Under the pieces are notes generated by a model. That model worked only from the letters and a program-made list of their open reading frames with translations. It had not been told where the DNA came from and searched no databases. Position numbers and translations under genes: made by a program. A stretch of 64,000 nucleotides of DNA from Microterricola viridarii (GTDB lineage: Bacteria; Actinomycetota; Actinomycetes; Actinomycetales; Microbacteriaceae): assembly GCF_900104895.1 (NCBI RefSeq), contig NZ_LT629742.1, positions 434,001 to 498,000 of the forward strand, given 5' to 3'. Of this stretch, positions 1-8,208 are shown piece by piece (position 1 is the first letter of the stretch; each line of letters starts with the position of its first letter).

Positions 1-288
1 GAACGTGTTCGAGTTGATCGTGCCGAGCGCGACGCCCAGGTCGCCGGCGAAATCGCGCAGTGCGCTGTAGTCCTCGACCTTGTCCCACGGGATGTGCAGC
101 GCGACCTTCGGCGCGAGGCCGGTCACGCCGTGCACCTGCGCGGCGTCGGCGAGCTTCTCCTGGATGGTGCGCGGGGTGCCCGGCGTCGCGAACACCTTGA
201 AGCGCGTGCCGGAGTTGCCGAACGCCCAGGAGGGCAGCTCGATGGCCTGGCCCTCGAGCTGGCTGGCGATGGAGGCGAATGTCGTCAT
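1..288 (-). CDS. rhaI: L-rhamnose isomerase, RhaI type (N-terminal part, runs off the left edge)
   Basis: This is the first 96 codons of a gene on the minus strand that continues past the window edge. The product should interconvert L-rhamnose and L-rhamnulose in the cytoplasm. The N-terminus reads MTTFASIASQLEGQAIELPS, followed by FGNSGTRFKVF, TPRTIQEKLADA and VALHIPWDK, which match the Pseudomonas stutzeri/actinobacterial RhaI family of metal-dependent TIM-barrel isomerases rather than E. coli RhaA. The ATG at 286-288 lies five bases after the rhaM stop, so the two are probably co-transcribed. The metal ligands and active site lie outside the window. Recognition is from sequence memory of the family. 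Confidence 0.85.
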   Translation of the reverse strand, partial: MTTFASIASQLEGQAIELPSWAFGNSGTRFKVFATPGTPRTIQEKLADAAQVHGVTGLAPKVALHIPWDKVEDYSALRDFAGDLGVALGTINSNTF

Positions 289-293
289 GTCTG

Positions 294-680
294 TCACTTC
301 TCGATCTCGGTGGTGGAGGGGGTGGTGCGCTGGGCGGATGCCGCCAGCTGGTCTTCGAGGTTGAACACCTCGGTCAGTCGTGGGGCGGCTTGGTCGGGGC
401 GCCCGCCTGCGGAGAGGAAGAACTCGGCCATCTCGGCCTCCCAGGGGGCCGTCGCCGGATTGCGCTCCAGCGCGGCCTGCGATGCGGCGTCGTCATCGGT
501 CTCGTAGTAGCCGATGAGCAGGCCATCCTCCCGAAGGAAGAGTGAGTAGTTGCGCCGCCCGGCCGCCTCGATCGCGTCCAGCATCGACGGCCACACCGCT
601 GCGTGCCGCTCGCGGTACTCGGCGATGCGCTCCGGTCGGAGCTGGAGCTGGAAGCACACGCGGTGCGGTGTGGTGCTCAT
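294..680 (-). CDS. rhaM: L-rhamnose mutarotase
   Basis: RhaM interconverts the alpha and beta anomers of L-rhamnose and so feeds the isomerase encoded just downstream. The 128-residue product has the expected length and family signatures: RVCFQLQLRPERIAEYRERH near the start, then VWPSMLDAIEAAGRRNYSLFL, GYYETDDD and a C-terminal MAEFF segment. The frame stays open upstream to 830, but the family start is the ATG at 678-680, and the upstream extension would run through the shared regulatory region. It diverges from the GH42 gene, with LacI-type operator sites between them, so both arms may answer to the same repressor. Confidence 0.92.
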   Translation of the reverse strand: MSTTPHRVCFQLQLRPERIAEYRERHAAVWPSMLDAIEAAGRRNYSLFLREDGLLIGYYETDDDAASQAALERNPATAPWEAEMAEFFLSAGGRPDQAAPRLTEVFNLEDQLAASAQRTTPSTTEIEK

Positions 681-744
681 CGTCAAAGGTGCCCTTACGG
701 ATCGGTGGTGCGGAGCAGGGGAGCGGTTCCGTGGCGGCCATTTA

Positions 745-756
745 TGAATCGTTTCA
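745..756. promoter_or_regulatory. LacI-type operator (TGAATCGTTTCA)
   Basis: TGAATCGTTTCA has symmetric TGAA/TTCA arms around a central CG, the layout of LacI/GalR-family operators. It lies between divergent rhaM and the GH42 gene. A one-base variant (TGATTCGTTTCA) precedes the LacI gene at 4070, which links this site to that regulator. Binding itself is inferred. Confidence 0.6.
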
Positions 757-855
757 AAACGCTCCTTCACAGAGTAGTCCGGCGTCGGCGCCCGAGTCAA
801 CCGAGCGCGCGCGGCGCTCGGATTGTTCACCGCTCGCGGCGACTGCTAGCGTGAT

Positions 856-867
856 TAAAACGTTCCA
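856..867. promoter_or_regulatory. second LacI-type operator before the GH42 gene
   Basis: TAAAACGTTCCA contains the AACGTT core typical of LacI-family sites and lies 26 bases upstream of the GH42 start codon. A TAGCGT hexamer at 847-852 could be a -10 element, which this site would abut, so repressor binding would block transcription. Both points are inferred from position and symmetry. Confidence 0.5.
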
Positions 868-892
868 ATCGATTCGACGAGGAGTCTTCGAC

Positions 893-2971
893 ATGCACTA
901 CGGCGGCGACTACAACCCCGAGCAGTGGCCAGAGCAGACGTGGCACGAGGACGTCGCCCGCATGCGCGAGGCCGGGGTGACCATGGTCAGCCTGGGCATC
1001 TTCGCCTGGGCGCGCATCCAGCCGGCCGAGGGCGTGTTCGACTGGGAGTGGCTCGACACGGTGATCGAGTTGCTGCACCAGGGAGGTATCGCCGTGGACC
1101 TGGCTACCGCCACCGCGTCGCCACCGCCGTGGGCGACATCCGCCTACCCCGAGATGCTGCCGCGGGACGCCGATGGCAGCGTGTTCTGGCCGGGCAGTCG
1201 GCAGGCATTCGCCCCAAGCTCGCCGGTCTATCGGCGGCTCGCGGCCGAGCTCGTCACCGCGTTGGTCGAGCGCTATAAGGACAACCCCGCCGTCGTGATG
1301 TGGCACGTCAACAACGAGTACGGCTGCCACCTGCACTATGACTACTCGGACAACGCGCGCGACGCGTTCCGCGTCTGGTTGGAGGCCAAGTACGGCACCG
1401 TTGAGGCGCTCAACGCCGCCTGGGGCACCGCTTTCTGGTCGCAGCTGTACACCGACTTCGACCAGATCGTGCCACCACGCAAGGCCCCGTACAGCCTGAA
1501 CCCGGCCGGCCTGCTTGACTTCAAGCGATTCACCTCAGACACCCTGCTCGAGTTGTTCCGGATGGAGAAGGCGATCATCCGCTCCGCGGGCGCGACCCAG
1601 CCCGTCACCACTAACTTCATGGGCGCGTTCCCCCCGGCCGACTACTGGCGCTGGGCTCAGGAGATCGACGTGATCAGCGACGACTGCTACCCGGATCCGA
1701 ACGACCCCGAGTCGTTCAGGGCGTCGGCTTTCGCCCGCGACCTCATGCGCTCCTTCAACCCAGACGTTCCCTGGATACTGATGGAGCAGGCCACGAACGC
1801 GCTGAACTGGCGCCAGACGAACGCACCCAAGGCCCCGGGCCAGATGGCCGCGGTCAGCATGCAGGCCGTCGCCCGCGGCGCCGACGGCGTGATGTTCTTC
1901 CAGTGGCGGCAGTCCCGCAGCGGCAGCGAGAAGTTCCACTCGGCGATGTTGCCCCAGGCCGGCACCCGCACGCGCACCTGGCGGGAGGTCACCGCTCTCG
2001 GGGCGGAGCTGGCCGCGCTGCCCGAGCTGCCGCGCGGCTCCCGCGACGCCCGCGTGGCCATCGTCTTCGACTGGCAGAACTGGTGGGCCATCGGCAATCC
2101 CGACCACCCCGTTGTCCTCGACTACCCCAGCCTCGTGCAGGACTGGTACGCCGCGATCCACCGCCTGCACGTGCAGGTCGACATCGTTCAGCCGGGCTCG
2201 GACCTCGAGGGCTACCGGGTCGTCATCGCGCCGCAGCTCTACCTGCTGACGGCGGATGACGCCGCCAACCTCCTCGCGTTCGCTGCGTCCGGAGGCCACC
2301 TGCTGGTCACCGCGTTCTCCGACGTCGTCGACGAAAACGACGCATTCCGCGAGGGCGGCTACCTCACCCAGCTGGGTGGCGCGCTCGGCATCTGGCTCGA
2401 GGACTTCGGCGCGCTTGTGCCGCCGACACGGGCCACGGGCACAGGGGACTCCGCCGGTGCCACCGCGGCATCCACCGACGGCGCGGCGCCAGCCGTGCCC
2501 GGCCAGATGTTTGCGCCGATCGCCTCGCAGCTCGGCCCCATCACCGGCACCCTCCTCGCCGAGGAGATCCACCTGGCCGGCGCGACCGCGCTCGGCCGCT
2601 TCGCGGGCGGCCGCCGCGACGGCGACCCGGCGTTCACCGTGAACAGCCACGGCCGGGGAGCCGCGTACTACCTGGCCACGGTGCCGGATGCCGCGGGCGC
2701 CGCAGCGATCGCCGCCTGCCTCTTCACCGAGGCCGGCGTCGAGCCGGTGCTCGCGGGGCTGCCGGAGACCGTCGAGGCGGTCCGCCGCGGCGCCGTGCTG
2801 ACACTGATCAACCATGACTCCCGGCCGGCAACGGTCGTCGTGCCCGCGGGTGCGGTGGTCGGCGGCTCCGACGCTGCGCTGAGCGCGCGGACCGCAGCCG
2901 GCGGCATCCGTCCGGCCGGCGAGCTGACCCTCGACCCGTTCGGCTTCGTGCTGCTCAACACCGAGATCTAG
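893..2971 (+). CDS. GH42 beta-galactosidase
   Basis: This intracellular glycosidase hydrolyses terminal beta-galactosides or related glycosides such as arabinosides. The 692-residue protein has the full GH42 plan: a TIM barrel from the N-terminal MHYGGDYNPEQWP, a trimerisation domain and a C-terminal beta domain. The likely acid/base is Glu142 in HVNNEYG and the nucleophile Glu298 in LMEQATNALNWR. The frame stays open upstream to 542, but the ATG at 893 matches the family start and follows a GGAG motif at 881-884. The next gene begins seven bases after its stop. The neighbouring rhamnose genes leave open a role on rhamnosylated or plant galactosides. No signal peptide is present, so the substrate must be imported by a transporter not seen here. 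Confidence 0.93.
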   Translation: MHYGGDYNPEQWPEQTWHEDVARMREAGVTMVSLGIFAWARIQPAEGVFDWEWLDTVIELLHQGGIAVDLATATASPPPWATSAYPEMLPRDADGSVFWPGSRQAFAPSSPVYRRLAAELVTALVERYKDNPAVVMWHVNNEYGCHLHYDYSDNARDAFRVWLEAKYGTVEALNAAWGTAFWSQLYTDFDQIVPPRKAPYSLNPAGLLDFKRFTSDTLLELFRMEKAIIRSAGATQPVTTNFMGAFPPADYWRWAQEIDVISDDCYPDPNDPESFRASAFARDLMRSFNPDVPWILMEQATNALNWRQTNAPKAPGQMAAVSMQAVARGADGVMFFQWRQSRSGSEKFHSAMLPQAGTRTRTWREVTALGAELAALPELPRGSRDARVAIVFDWQNWWAIGNPDHPVVLDYPSLVQDWYAAIHRLHVQVDIVQPGSDLEGYRVVIAPQLYLLTADDAANLLAFAASGGHLLVTAFSDVVDENDAFREGGYLTQLGGALGIWLEDFGALVPPTRATGTGDSAGATAASTDGAAPAVPGQMFAPIASQLGPITGTLLAEEIHLAGATALGRFAGGRRDGDPAFTVNSHGRGAAYYLATVPDAAGAAAIAACLFTEAGVEPVLAGLPETVEAVRRGAVLTLINHDSRPATVVVPAGAVVGGSDAALSARTAAGGIRPAGELTLDPFGFVLLNTEI

Positions 2972-2978
2972 GCCGCTG

Positions 2979-3956
2979 ATGCGCTACACGTACCTCGGGC
3001 GCTCCGGCGTCTCGGTCAGCCGGCTGTGCCTCGGCACCATGAACTTCGGCCCCGTCATCGATGAACAGGCGTCGGTCGGGCTGTTGGACGCCGCGACGGA
3101 GGCGGGCATCAACTTCATCGACACCGCCGACGTCTACGGCGGTGCGCCCTGGGGGGATCTCAATGGCCAGACGGAGGAGATCATCGGGCGGTGGCTGAGC
3201 GCCAGAGGGGCGGCCCGCCGCGACCAGGTCGTGCTGGCCACCAAGGCGTACGGTGACATGGGCGATGGCCCCAACGACCGCCACCTCTCGGCACTGCACA
3301 TCCGGCGAGCCGTCGACGCCTCGCTGCGGCGGCTGCAGACCGATTACATCGACCTGTTCCAGATGCACCACATCGACAGGCATACGCCGCTCGACGAGAT
3401 CTTCGAGGCCCTCACCCTGCTCCGCCAGCAGGGCAAGATCGTCTACCTCGGCTCATCGAACTTCGCCGGCTGGAACCTCGCGCAGTACCAGGAGTTCGCG
3501 CGGGCGACGAGCCGCACCGGGCTCGTGAGCGAGCAGTCCGTCTACAACCTCGCCCAGCGCTCCCTCGAACTTGAGGTGATCCCGGCAGCCCAGCACTACG
3601 GCATCGGCCTGCTGCCCTGGTCGCCGCTGGCCGGCGGCCTGCTCGGCGGCGTGCTCGCGAAGGCTGCCAAGTCCCGCTCGGCCGGCGTCGTCGAGACGCT
3701 CGGTGCGCGGCGTGGCGCGGTCGAGGCGTACGAGGCCTTCGCTGCGGCGCGAGGCCATGGCCCCGGTGACCTCGCCCTGGCCTGGTTGTTGCACCAGCCG
3801 GCCGTGACGGCTCCAGTGGTCGGCCCGCGCACCGGCGAACAGCTGCAGGGCGCGCTGCGCGCACTGGAGATCAGTCTCTCCGACGCCGACCTCGCCGAGC
3901 TCGATCAGATCTGGGCGGGGCCGGGCGGCCAGGCGCCGGAGGCTTACGCGTGGTGA
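2979..3956 (+). CDS. aldo/keto reductase
   Basis: This is a 325-residue AKR-superfamily NADP(H)-dependent oxidoreductase with a TIM barrel. The catalytic tetrad is visible as Asp48 in FIDTADVYGG, Tyr53, the Lys in LATKAYG and the His in FQMHHID. The YLGSSNFAGW segment and the C-terminal VVGPRTGEQL cofactor motif are typical. The gene starts seven bases after the GH42 stop, so the pair forms an operon, and the enzyme probably acts on a sugar or sugar-derived aldehyde released by the glycosidase. It belongs to the branch often annotated as an L-glyceraldehyde 3-phosphate reductase-like protein, but the substrate cannot be read from sequence. Confidence 0.88.
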   Translation: MRYTYLGRSGVSVSRLCLGTMNFGPVIDEQASVGLLDAATEAGINFIDTADVYGGAPWGDLNGQTEEIIGRWLSARGAARRDQVVLATKAYGDMGDGPNDRHLSALHIRRAVDASLRRLQTDYIDLFQMHHIDRHTPLDEIFEALTLLRQQGKIVYLGSSNFAGWNLAQYQEFARATSRTGLVSEQSVYNLAQRSLELEVIPAAQHYGIGLLPWSPLAGGLLGGVLAKAAKSRSAGVVETLGARRGAVEAYEAFAAARGHGPGDLALAWLLHQPAVTAPVVGPRTGEQLQGALRALEISLSDADLAELDQIWAGPGGQAPEAYAW

Positions 3957-3986
3957 CACAGAACGGCGGCTGGCGGCGCGCGAGAC

Positions 3987-3998
3987 TGATTCGTTTCA
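3987..3998. promoter_or_regulatory. LacI-type operator upstream of the regulator gene
   Basis: TGATTCGTTTCA differs by one base from the operator at 745-756. It sits 72 bases before the GTG start of the LacI gene, consistent with autoregulation. Confidence 0.5.
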
Positions 3999-4069
3999 AC
4001 CACACCTGCAATGCGGCATCCGTGGCTTAGGCTTTCAGGAGAAGTCCAGACAGACAGGGAGATCCGCGA

Positions 4070-5083
4070 GTGAGCGTGAGTGTGCGCGATGTGGCATCGC
4101 TGGCGGGGGTTTCTGTGGGAACCGTGTCCAACGTGCTGAACCGGCCGGAGAAGGTGGCGCCGGCAACCGTCGAACGCGTGCAACGCGCCGTCGCCGAGCT
4201 CCGCTTCGTGCGCAACGAGGCGGCCAGGCAGCTGCGCGCCGGGCAGAGCCACAGCATCGGCCTGATCGTGCTCGACGTGCGCAACCCGTTCTTCACCGAG
4301 GTCGCCCGCGGCGCGGAGGACAAGGCGGCCGAGGGCTCCCTCTCGGTGCTCCTCGGCAACAGTGACGAGAAGCCGGAGCGCGAGACCGCCTACATCGCGC
4401 TGTTCCAGGAGCAGCGCGTGCACGGCGTGCTCATCTCGCCGCTCGGCGACGACCTCGGCCGGCTGGCCGCGCTGCGCGAGCGCGGCATCCCGACCGTCCT
4501 GGTCGACCGCCAGGATTCCGTGGGGGAGTTCTCCTCCGTCTCGGTCGACGACGTGGCCGGCGGCTACTTGGCCGTGCGCCACCTGCTGGACCTCGGCCGG
4601 CGCCGCATCGCCTTCGTGGGCGGCCCGCACGGCATCCGCCAGGTCGCCGACCGCCTGCTCGGCGCCCAGAAGGCGGTCGAAGAGGTGTACGGCGCGAGCC
4701 TCGAGGTGATCGACGGCGAGGGCCTGACGGTTCTGCACGGGCGCGCCGTCGGCGAGGCGTTGCGCGAGCGCGCCGCCTACGCCCGGCCGGAGGCGGTCTT
4801 CGCCGCCAACGACCTGCTCGCCCTGGGCGTGCTGCAGGCGCTGACCATGCTCGGCGACATCCGCGTGCCCCAGGACATCGCGCTGATCGGCTACGACGAC
4901 ATCGACTTCGCCGCGACCGCGGTCGTACCGCTCAGCTCGATTCGCCAGCCCAGCGTGCTGATCGGCTCGACCGCCGTCGAGCTGCTGCTGCGCGAGGCAG
5001 CCGGCGGGCCGGACTTCGAGCACGAGCAGATCGTGTTCCAGCCGGAGCTCGTGGTGCGCGCCTCGACGGGGACCGCCGGCTAA
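4070..5083 (+). CDS. LacI-family transcriptional regulator of the GH42 operon
   Basis: This 337-residue repressor has an N-terminal helix-turn-helix (VRDVASLAGVSVGTVSNVLNR, residues about 4-24) with the LacI hinge helix ending in AARQLRAG, then a periplasmic-binding-protein-like effector domain ending in the typical FQPELVVRAST. The GTG start at 4070 is supported by AGGGAG at 4057-4062. Gene order and shared TGAWTCGTTTCA sites upstream of both the GH42 gene and this gene suggest that it represses the GH42 operon, and perhaps rhaMI, until a sugar ligand binds. The ligand is unknown. Confidence 0.9.
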   Translation: MSVSVRDVASLAGVSVGTVSNVLNRPEKVAPATVERVQRAVAELRFVRNEAARQLRAGQSHSIGLIVLDVRNPFFTEVARGAEDKAAEGSLSVLLGNSDEKPERETAYIALFQEQRVHGVLISPLGDDLGRLAALRERGIPTVLVDRQDSVGEFSSVSVDDVAGGYLAVRHLLDLGRRRIAFVGGPHGIRQVADRLLGAQKAVEEVYGASLEVIDGEGLTVLHGRAVGEALRERAAYARPEAVFAANDLLALGVLQALTMLGDIRVPQDIALIGYDDIDFAATAVVPLSSIRQPSVLIGSTAVELLLREAAGGPDFEHEQIVFQPELVVRASTGTAG

Positions 5084-5104
5084 CCGCGCCGCCGCACGGC
5101 GCGG
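5084..5104. terminator. hairpin between convergent genes
   Basis: CCGCGCCG and CGGCGCGG form a perfect 8-bp stem around a five-base loop. It fills the 22-base gap between the stop codons of the LacI gene and the convergent dehydrogenase gene, so it can serve both directions. No U-tract follows. Confidence 0.6.
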
Positions 5105-5105
5105 G

Positions 5106-6053
5106 CTAGCTCCGCACGACGACGTTGCGCGGGGCGTCGCCCTGCAGCATCCGCGCGATCTGGTCGGCCAACAGCCGTCCCATCCGCGGCATCATCGCCG
5201 TCGAGGCCCCGCCGACGTGCGGGGTGATCAGCACGTTGGGCAGTGCGAACAGCGGATGCCCGGCCGGCAGCGGCTCGGGGTCGGTCACGTCCAGGGCAAG
5301 GCGCAGGCGGCCGGAGCTGGCGTGGGCCAGCAGCGCGGCGGTGTCGGCGACCGGCCCGCGGGCGATGTTCACCAGCAGCGCGCCGTCGGGCATCGCCGTG
5401 AGGAAGGCGTCGTCGACGAGGTGGTGCGTCGCGTCGCTGAGCGGAACACCGACCACCACGATGTCGGCCTGCGGCAGCAGCGCGGCCAGCTCGTCGATGC
5501 CGTGGATGTGGCCGGTCGCACCCTCGCGGGCCGTGGACGCGACGCGCACCACGTTCACCTCGAACGGGGCCAGCCTGGCCTCGATGGCCTGTCCGACGCC
5601 GCCATAGCCCACGATCAGGACGGTGCGATCGGCGAGGCTGGCGTGCCGCGCGGGCGCCCAGCGGCCCTCGGCCGCGGCCCGCACGAAGTCGGGGATGCCG
5701 CGCTGCGACGCCAGGATCAAGGCCAGCGTCAGCTCGGCGGTGGATGTCTCGTGCACCGATGTCGCGTTGGCGAAAACGTGCCCGGGCGGCAGCACATCGG
5801 CGACGCCGTCGTAGCCGATCGACTGGCTCTGCACGAGCCGCGTCGTGGTGCCGGCGAGGTTCGCGAGCAGCGGCGTCGCGCCCATGTACGGCGGCACCGC
5901 GATGTCGATGTGCGGCAGCGGGGCGGGCCCGGTCATGTCCCACTCGACCAGCAGCACGCCGTCCGGAACCGGCCCGAGGGCGGTGCGGAGCGCCGCGCCG
6001 GGCAGGCTGACGACGAGGGCGGGCGTGGCTGCGGCGGTGTCAGAGATGGTCAT
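5106..6053 (-). CDS. D-isomer-specific 2-hydroxyacid dehydrogenase
   Basis: This 315-residue NAD(P)-dependent oxidoreductase reduces a 2-keto acid or oxidises a 2-hydroxy acid. The Rossmann motif is VLIVGYGGVGQAIE near residue 150. The family signatures ARGPVADTAALL, with its catalytic Arg, and ITPHVGGAS, with its catalytic His, follow, and DVTDPEPLPAGHPLF is the usual family stretch. The ATG at 6051-6053 fits the family start; longer versions would enter the region after the MFS gene stop. The gene lies in the same direction as the MFS-MarR pair, 22 bases downstream. Substrate specificity is not evident. Confidence 0.9.
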   Translation of the reverse strand: MTISDTAAATPALVVSLPGAALRTALGPVPDGVLLVEWDMTGPAPLPHIDIAVPPYMGATPLLANLAGTTTRLVQSQSIGYDGVADVLPPGHVFANATSVHETSTAELTLALILASQRGIPDFVRAAAEGRWAPARHASLADRTVLIVGYGGVGQAIEARLAPFEVNVVRVASTAREGATGHIHGIDELAALLPQADIVVVGVPLSDATHHLVDDAFLTAMPDGALLVNIARGPVADTAALLAHASSGRLRLALDVTDPEPLPAGHPLFALPNVLITPHVGGASTAMMPRMGRLLADQIARMLQGDAPRNVVVRS

Positions 6054-6075
6054 GGTTCGAGCGTAGCGCCGCCCG

Positions 6076-7656
6076 CTAGCGGGCTGCGGCACCCCTGCCG
6101 CGGCCGCCCCGCTCGTCGAGCTCGGCCCGTTCGGCCAGATCGCCCAGTTCGGTCAAGTCGTCCAGCTGGGCCAGATCGCCCAGCTCGGCCAAGTCGTCCA
6201 ACTCGGCCAAGTCGTCCAACTCGTCGCTGTGGTAGCGCGGTACCGGGATCGGCGAGGTGAGCGCGACCTGCTCCGAGAACTGCTCGGGGGTGACCCGGTT
6301 CTCGCTGACCACGGCGATCGGCATCGTCGTGGTGGGCACCGGCATCCGCACCCCGTCGATGCGCCCGTCCAGCGCCTCCGCCTCCGCCGCGAGCACGGCG
6401 CTCAGCGGGCGGGCGCTGTGTGTCAAGACCAGGCGCCAGCGGGTCTGCGGATGCGGCCGCAGCCGCAGCTCGCGGGCGACGGCGAGCCAGCCGACGCCGA
6501 TCGCGAAGCCGATCACGCCGGCGACGGCCGCCACGATCAGCGCCCAGCGCGGGCCCATCGCGTTGGCGACCCAGCCGACGATGGGGGCGCCGATTGGGGT
6601 GCCGCCCATCAGGATCGCCATGTACAGCGCCATCACGCGGCCGCGCACGGCCGGCTCGGTCGTGGTCTGCACGAAGCCGTTCGCGGTGGTGAGCATGGTC
6701 ACGGCCGAGAAGCCGATGAAGATCAGGGAGAACGCGAACGTCCAGAACGAGGGCATCAGCGCCGAGAGGAGCGAGGCGACGCCGAGGCCGCCGACGGCCA
6801 CGATGATCACGCCGAAGCGGGCCTTCTCGCGCCGGGCGGCGAGGAGGGCGCCCGAGAGCGATCCGATCGCGAGGATAGAGGAGAGCAGGCCGTACTCGCC
6901 GGCCCCGCGCCCGAACTCCACCGCCATGGTGGACGAGACGATCGGGAAGTTCATGGCGAAGGCGCCGACGAGGAAGACGATCACGAACACGACGATGAGG
7001 TCGGGGCGCTTCGCCACGTAGCGGAACCCCTCGACGAACTGGCCGCGGGCCCGCGGCGCCCGCGGCATCCGGCGCAACCTCGAGGAGTTCAGCATGGCCA
7101 GCGCGATGAGCACGGCGATGAAGGTCGCGGCGTTGGCGATGAACACCCAGCCGGAGCCGATCAGTACGATCAGGAAGCCGGCGAGGGCCGGGCCGATCAT
7201 GCGGGCCGCGTTGAAGGAGGCGGAGTTCAGGGCGACCGCGTTGGCCATGTTGTGCTCGCTGACCAGGTCGCTGACGAAGGTCTGGCGGGCGGGCCCGTCG
7301 ATGGCGTTCACGATGCCGAGCAGCAGGGCGAAGACGTAGAGGTGCCAGAGCTCGGCGTGGCCGAGCAGCAGCAGCAGGCCGAGCCCGATGCCGAGCGCCA
7401 TCAGTGCCGACTGGGTGAAGAAGAGGATCGTGCGCCGGTCGAAGCGGTCGGCGATCAGCCCGGTGATCGGAACGAGCAGGAGCTGCGGCCCGAACTGGAG
7501 CGCCATGGTCGCGCCAACGGCGACCGCGTCGTTGTCGGTGAGGTCGGTGAGCACGACCCAGTTCTGCGTCGTCGCCTGCATCCACGCACCCACGTTGGAG
7601 ACCAGCGCGCCAATGAACCAGACGCGGTAGTTGTAATTCGAGAGGGAGCGGAACAT
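6076..7656 (-). CDS. MFS exporter with a repetitive acidic C-terminal tail
   Basis: This 526-residue membrane protein belongs to the MFS group that includes EntS-like exporters. About twelve hydrophobic segments are visible, beginning at MFRSLSNYNYRVWFIGALVSNVGAW, with the conserved IADRFDRRT loop after the second segment. After the last membrane segment there is a soluble tail of about 120 residues ending in six-residue repeats of the form LDDLAE, encoded by 18-bp tandem DNA repeats at 6131-6220. The frame is open further upstream, but the ATG at 7654-7656 lies five bases after the marR stop and matches the family start. The MarR neighbour suggests drug or toxic-metabolite efflux. Confidence 0.85.
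   Translation of the reverse strand: MFRSLSNYNYRVWFIGALVSNVGAWMQATTQNWVVLTDLTDNDAVAVGATMALQFGPQLLLVPITGLIADRFDRRTILFFTQSALMALGIGLGLLLLLGHAELWHLYVFALLLGIVNAIDGPARQTFVSDLVSEHNMANAVALNSASFNAARMIGPALAGFLIVLIGSGWVFIANAATFIAVLIALAMLNSSRLRRMPRAPRARGQFVEGFRYVAKRPDLIVVFVIVFLVGAFAMNFPIVSSTMAVEFGRGAGEYGLLSSILAIGSLSGALLAARREKARFGVIIVAVGGLGVASLLSALMPSFWTFAFSLIFIGFSAVTMLTTANGFVQTTTEPAVRGRVMALYMAILMGGTPIGAPIVGWVANAMGPRWALIVAAVAGVIGFAIGVGWLAVARELRLRPHPQTRWRLVLTHSARPLSAVLAAEAEALDGRIDGVRMPVPTTTMPIAVVSENRVTPEQFSEQVALTSPIPVPRYHSDELDDLAELDDLAELGDLAQLDDLTELGDLAERAELDERGGRGRGAAAR
6131..6220. repeat. five tandem 18-bp units inside the MFS gene
   Basis: Five adjacent 18-bp units run without gaps; the last two are identical (TCGGCCAAGTCGTCCAAC) and the others differ at a few positions. 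They encode alternating Leu-Asp-Asp-Leu-Ala-Glu and Leu-Gly-Asp-Leu-Ala-Gln hexapeptides near the exporter C-terminus. The unit is a multiple of three, so copy changes keep the frame. Confidence 0.9.
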
Positions 7657-7661
7657 GGCAC

Positions 7662-8087
7662 TCACTGGGTGGCTAATCTCCTGAGGATCTCGGCGGCGGA
7701 TGCCAGGGTGGCCCGCTCGTCGCTGCTGAGCTCGCGCATTTGGCGGGTGAGCCAGCGGTCGCGTTTCTTGACTGTTTCGTCGACGGTGGTGGTGCCGGCC
7801 TCGGTGAGGCTGATGTTCACCTTGCGACGGTCGGCCTCGTCGGCCTCGCGGCTGAGGTAACCCAGGCCCTCGAGGCAGTTGACGGTGCGGTTCATCGACG
7901 GCGGCGAGATGTGCTCGCGCTCGGCGAGGGCGCCGAGCGTGTGCGGCCCGTGCACGTACAGGGCCGCGAGCACAGAGAACTGGCCATCGCTGAGGTCGTC
8001 GTCGGCCTTCTCGGCGCGCAGTCGCCTGGCGAGCCGAAGCGTGGCCATTCGAACGTCTGAGCTCTGCTCTGCAATCGTCTTGGCCAC
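7662..8087 (-). CDS. MarR-family regulator
   Basis: This 141-residue winged-helix repressor has the MarR core: LSDGQFSVLAALYVHGPHT, then the recognition-helix region ISPPSMNRTVNCLEGLGYLSRE and the wing EADRRKVNISLTEAG. It is transcribed ahead of the MFS exporter with a five-base gap, the usual layout of a MarR repressor controlling itself and an efflux pump. The upstream region contains an AT-rich near-inverted repeat around 8093-8121 (TAGTTAGCATAGCTCATTAG area), where an operator is expected. The inducing ligand is unknown. Confidence 0.9.
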   Translation of the reverse strand: MAKTIAEQSSDVRMATLRLARRLRAEKADDDLSDGQFSVLAALYVHGPHTLGALAEREHISPPSMNRTVNCLEGLGYLSREADEADRRKVNISLTEAGTTTVDETVKKRDRWLTRQMRELSSDERATLASAAEILRRLATQ

Positions 8088-8208
8088 GAATAGTTAGCAT
8101 AGCTCATTAGCATTGCTAAGTAAATGCGGAAGCCGCGGCCCCGCTGGTGGGCCAGTGGAAACCCCGCCCCTGCTACCGCTGGCGGCGCGCGGCTGCCAGA
8201 ATGGCGGC

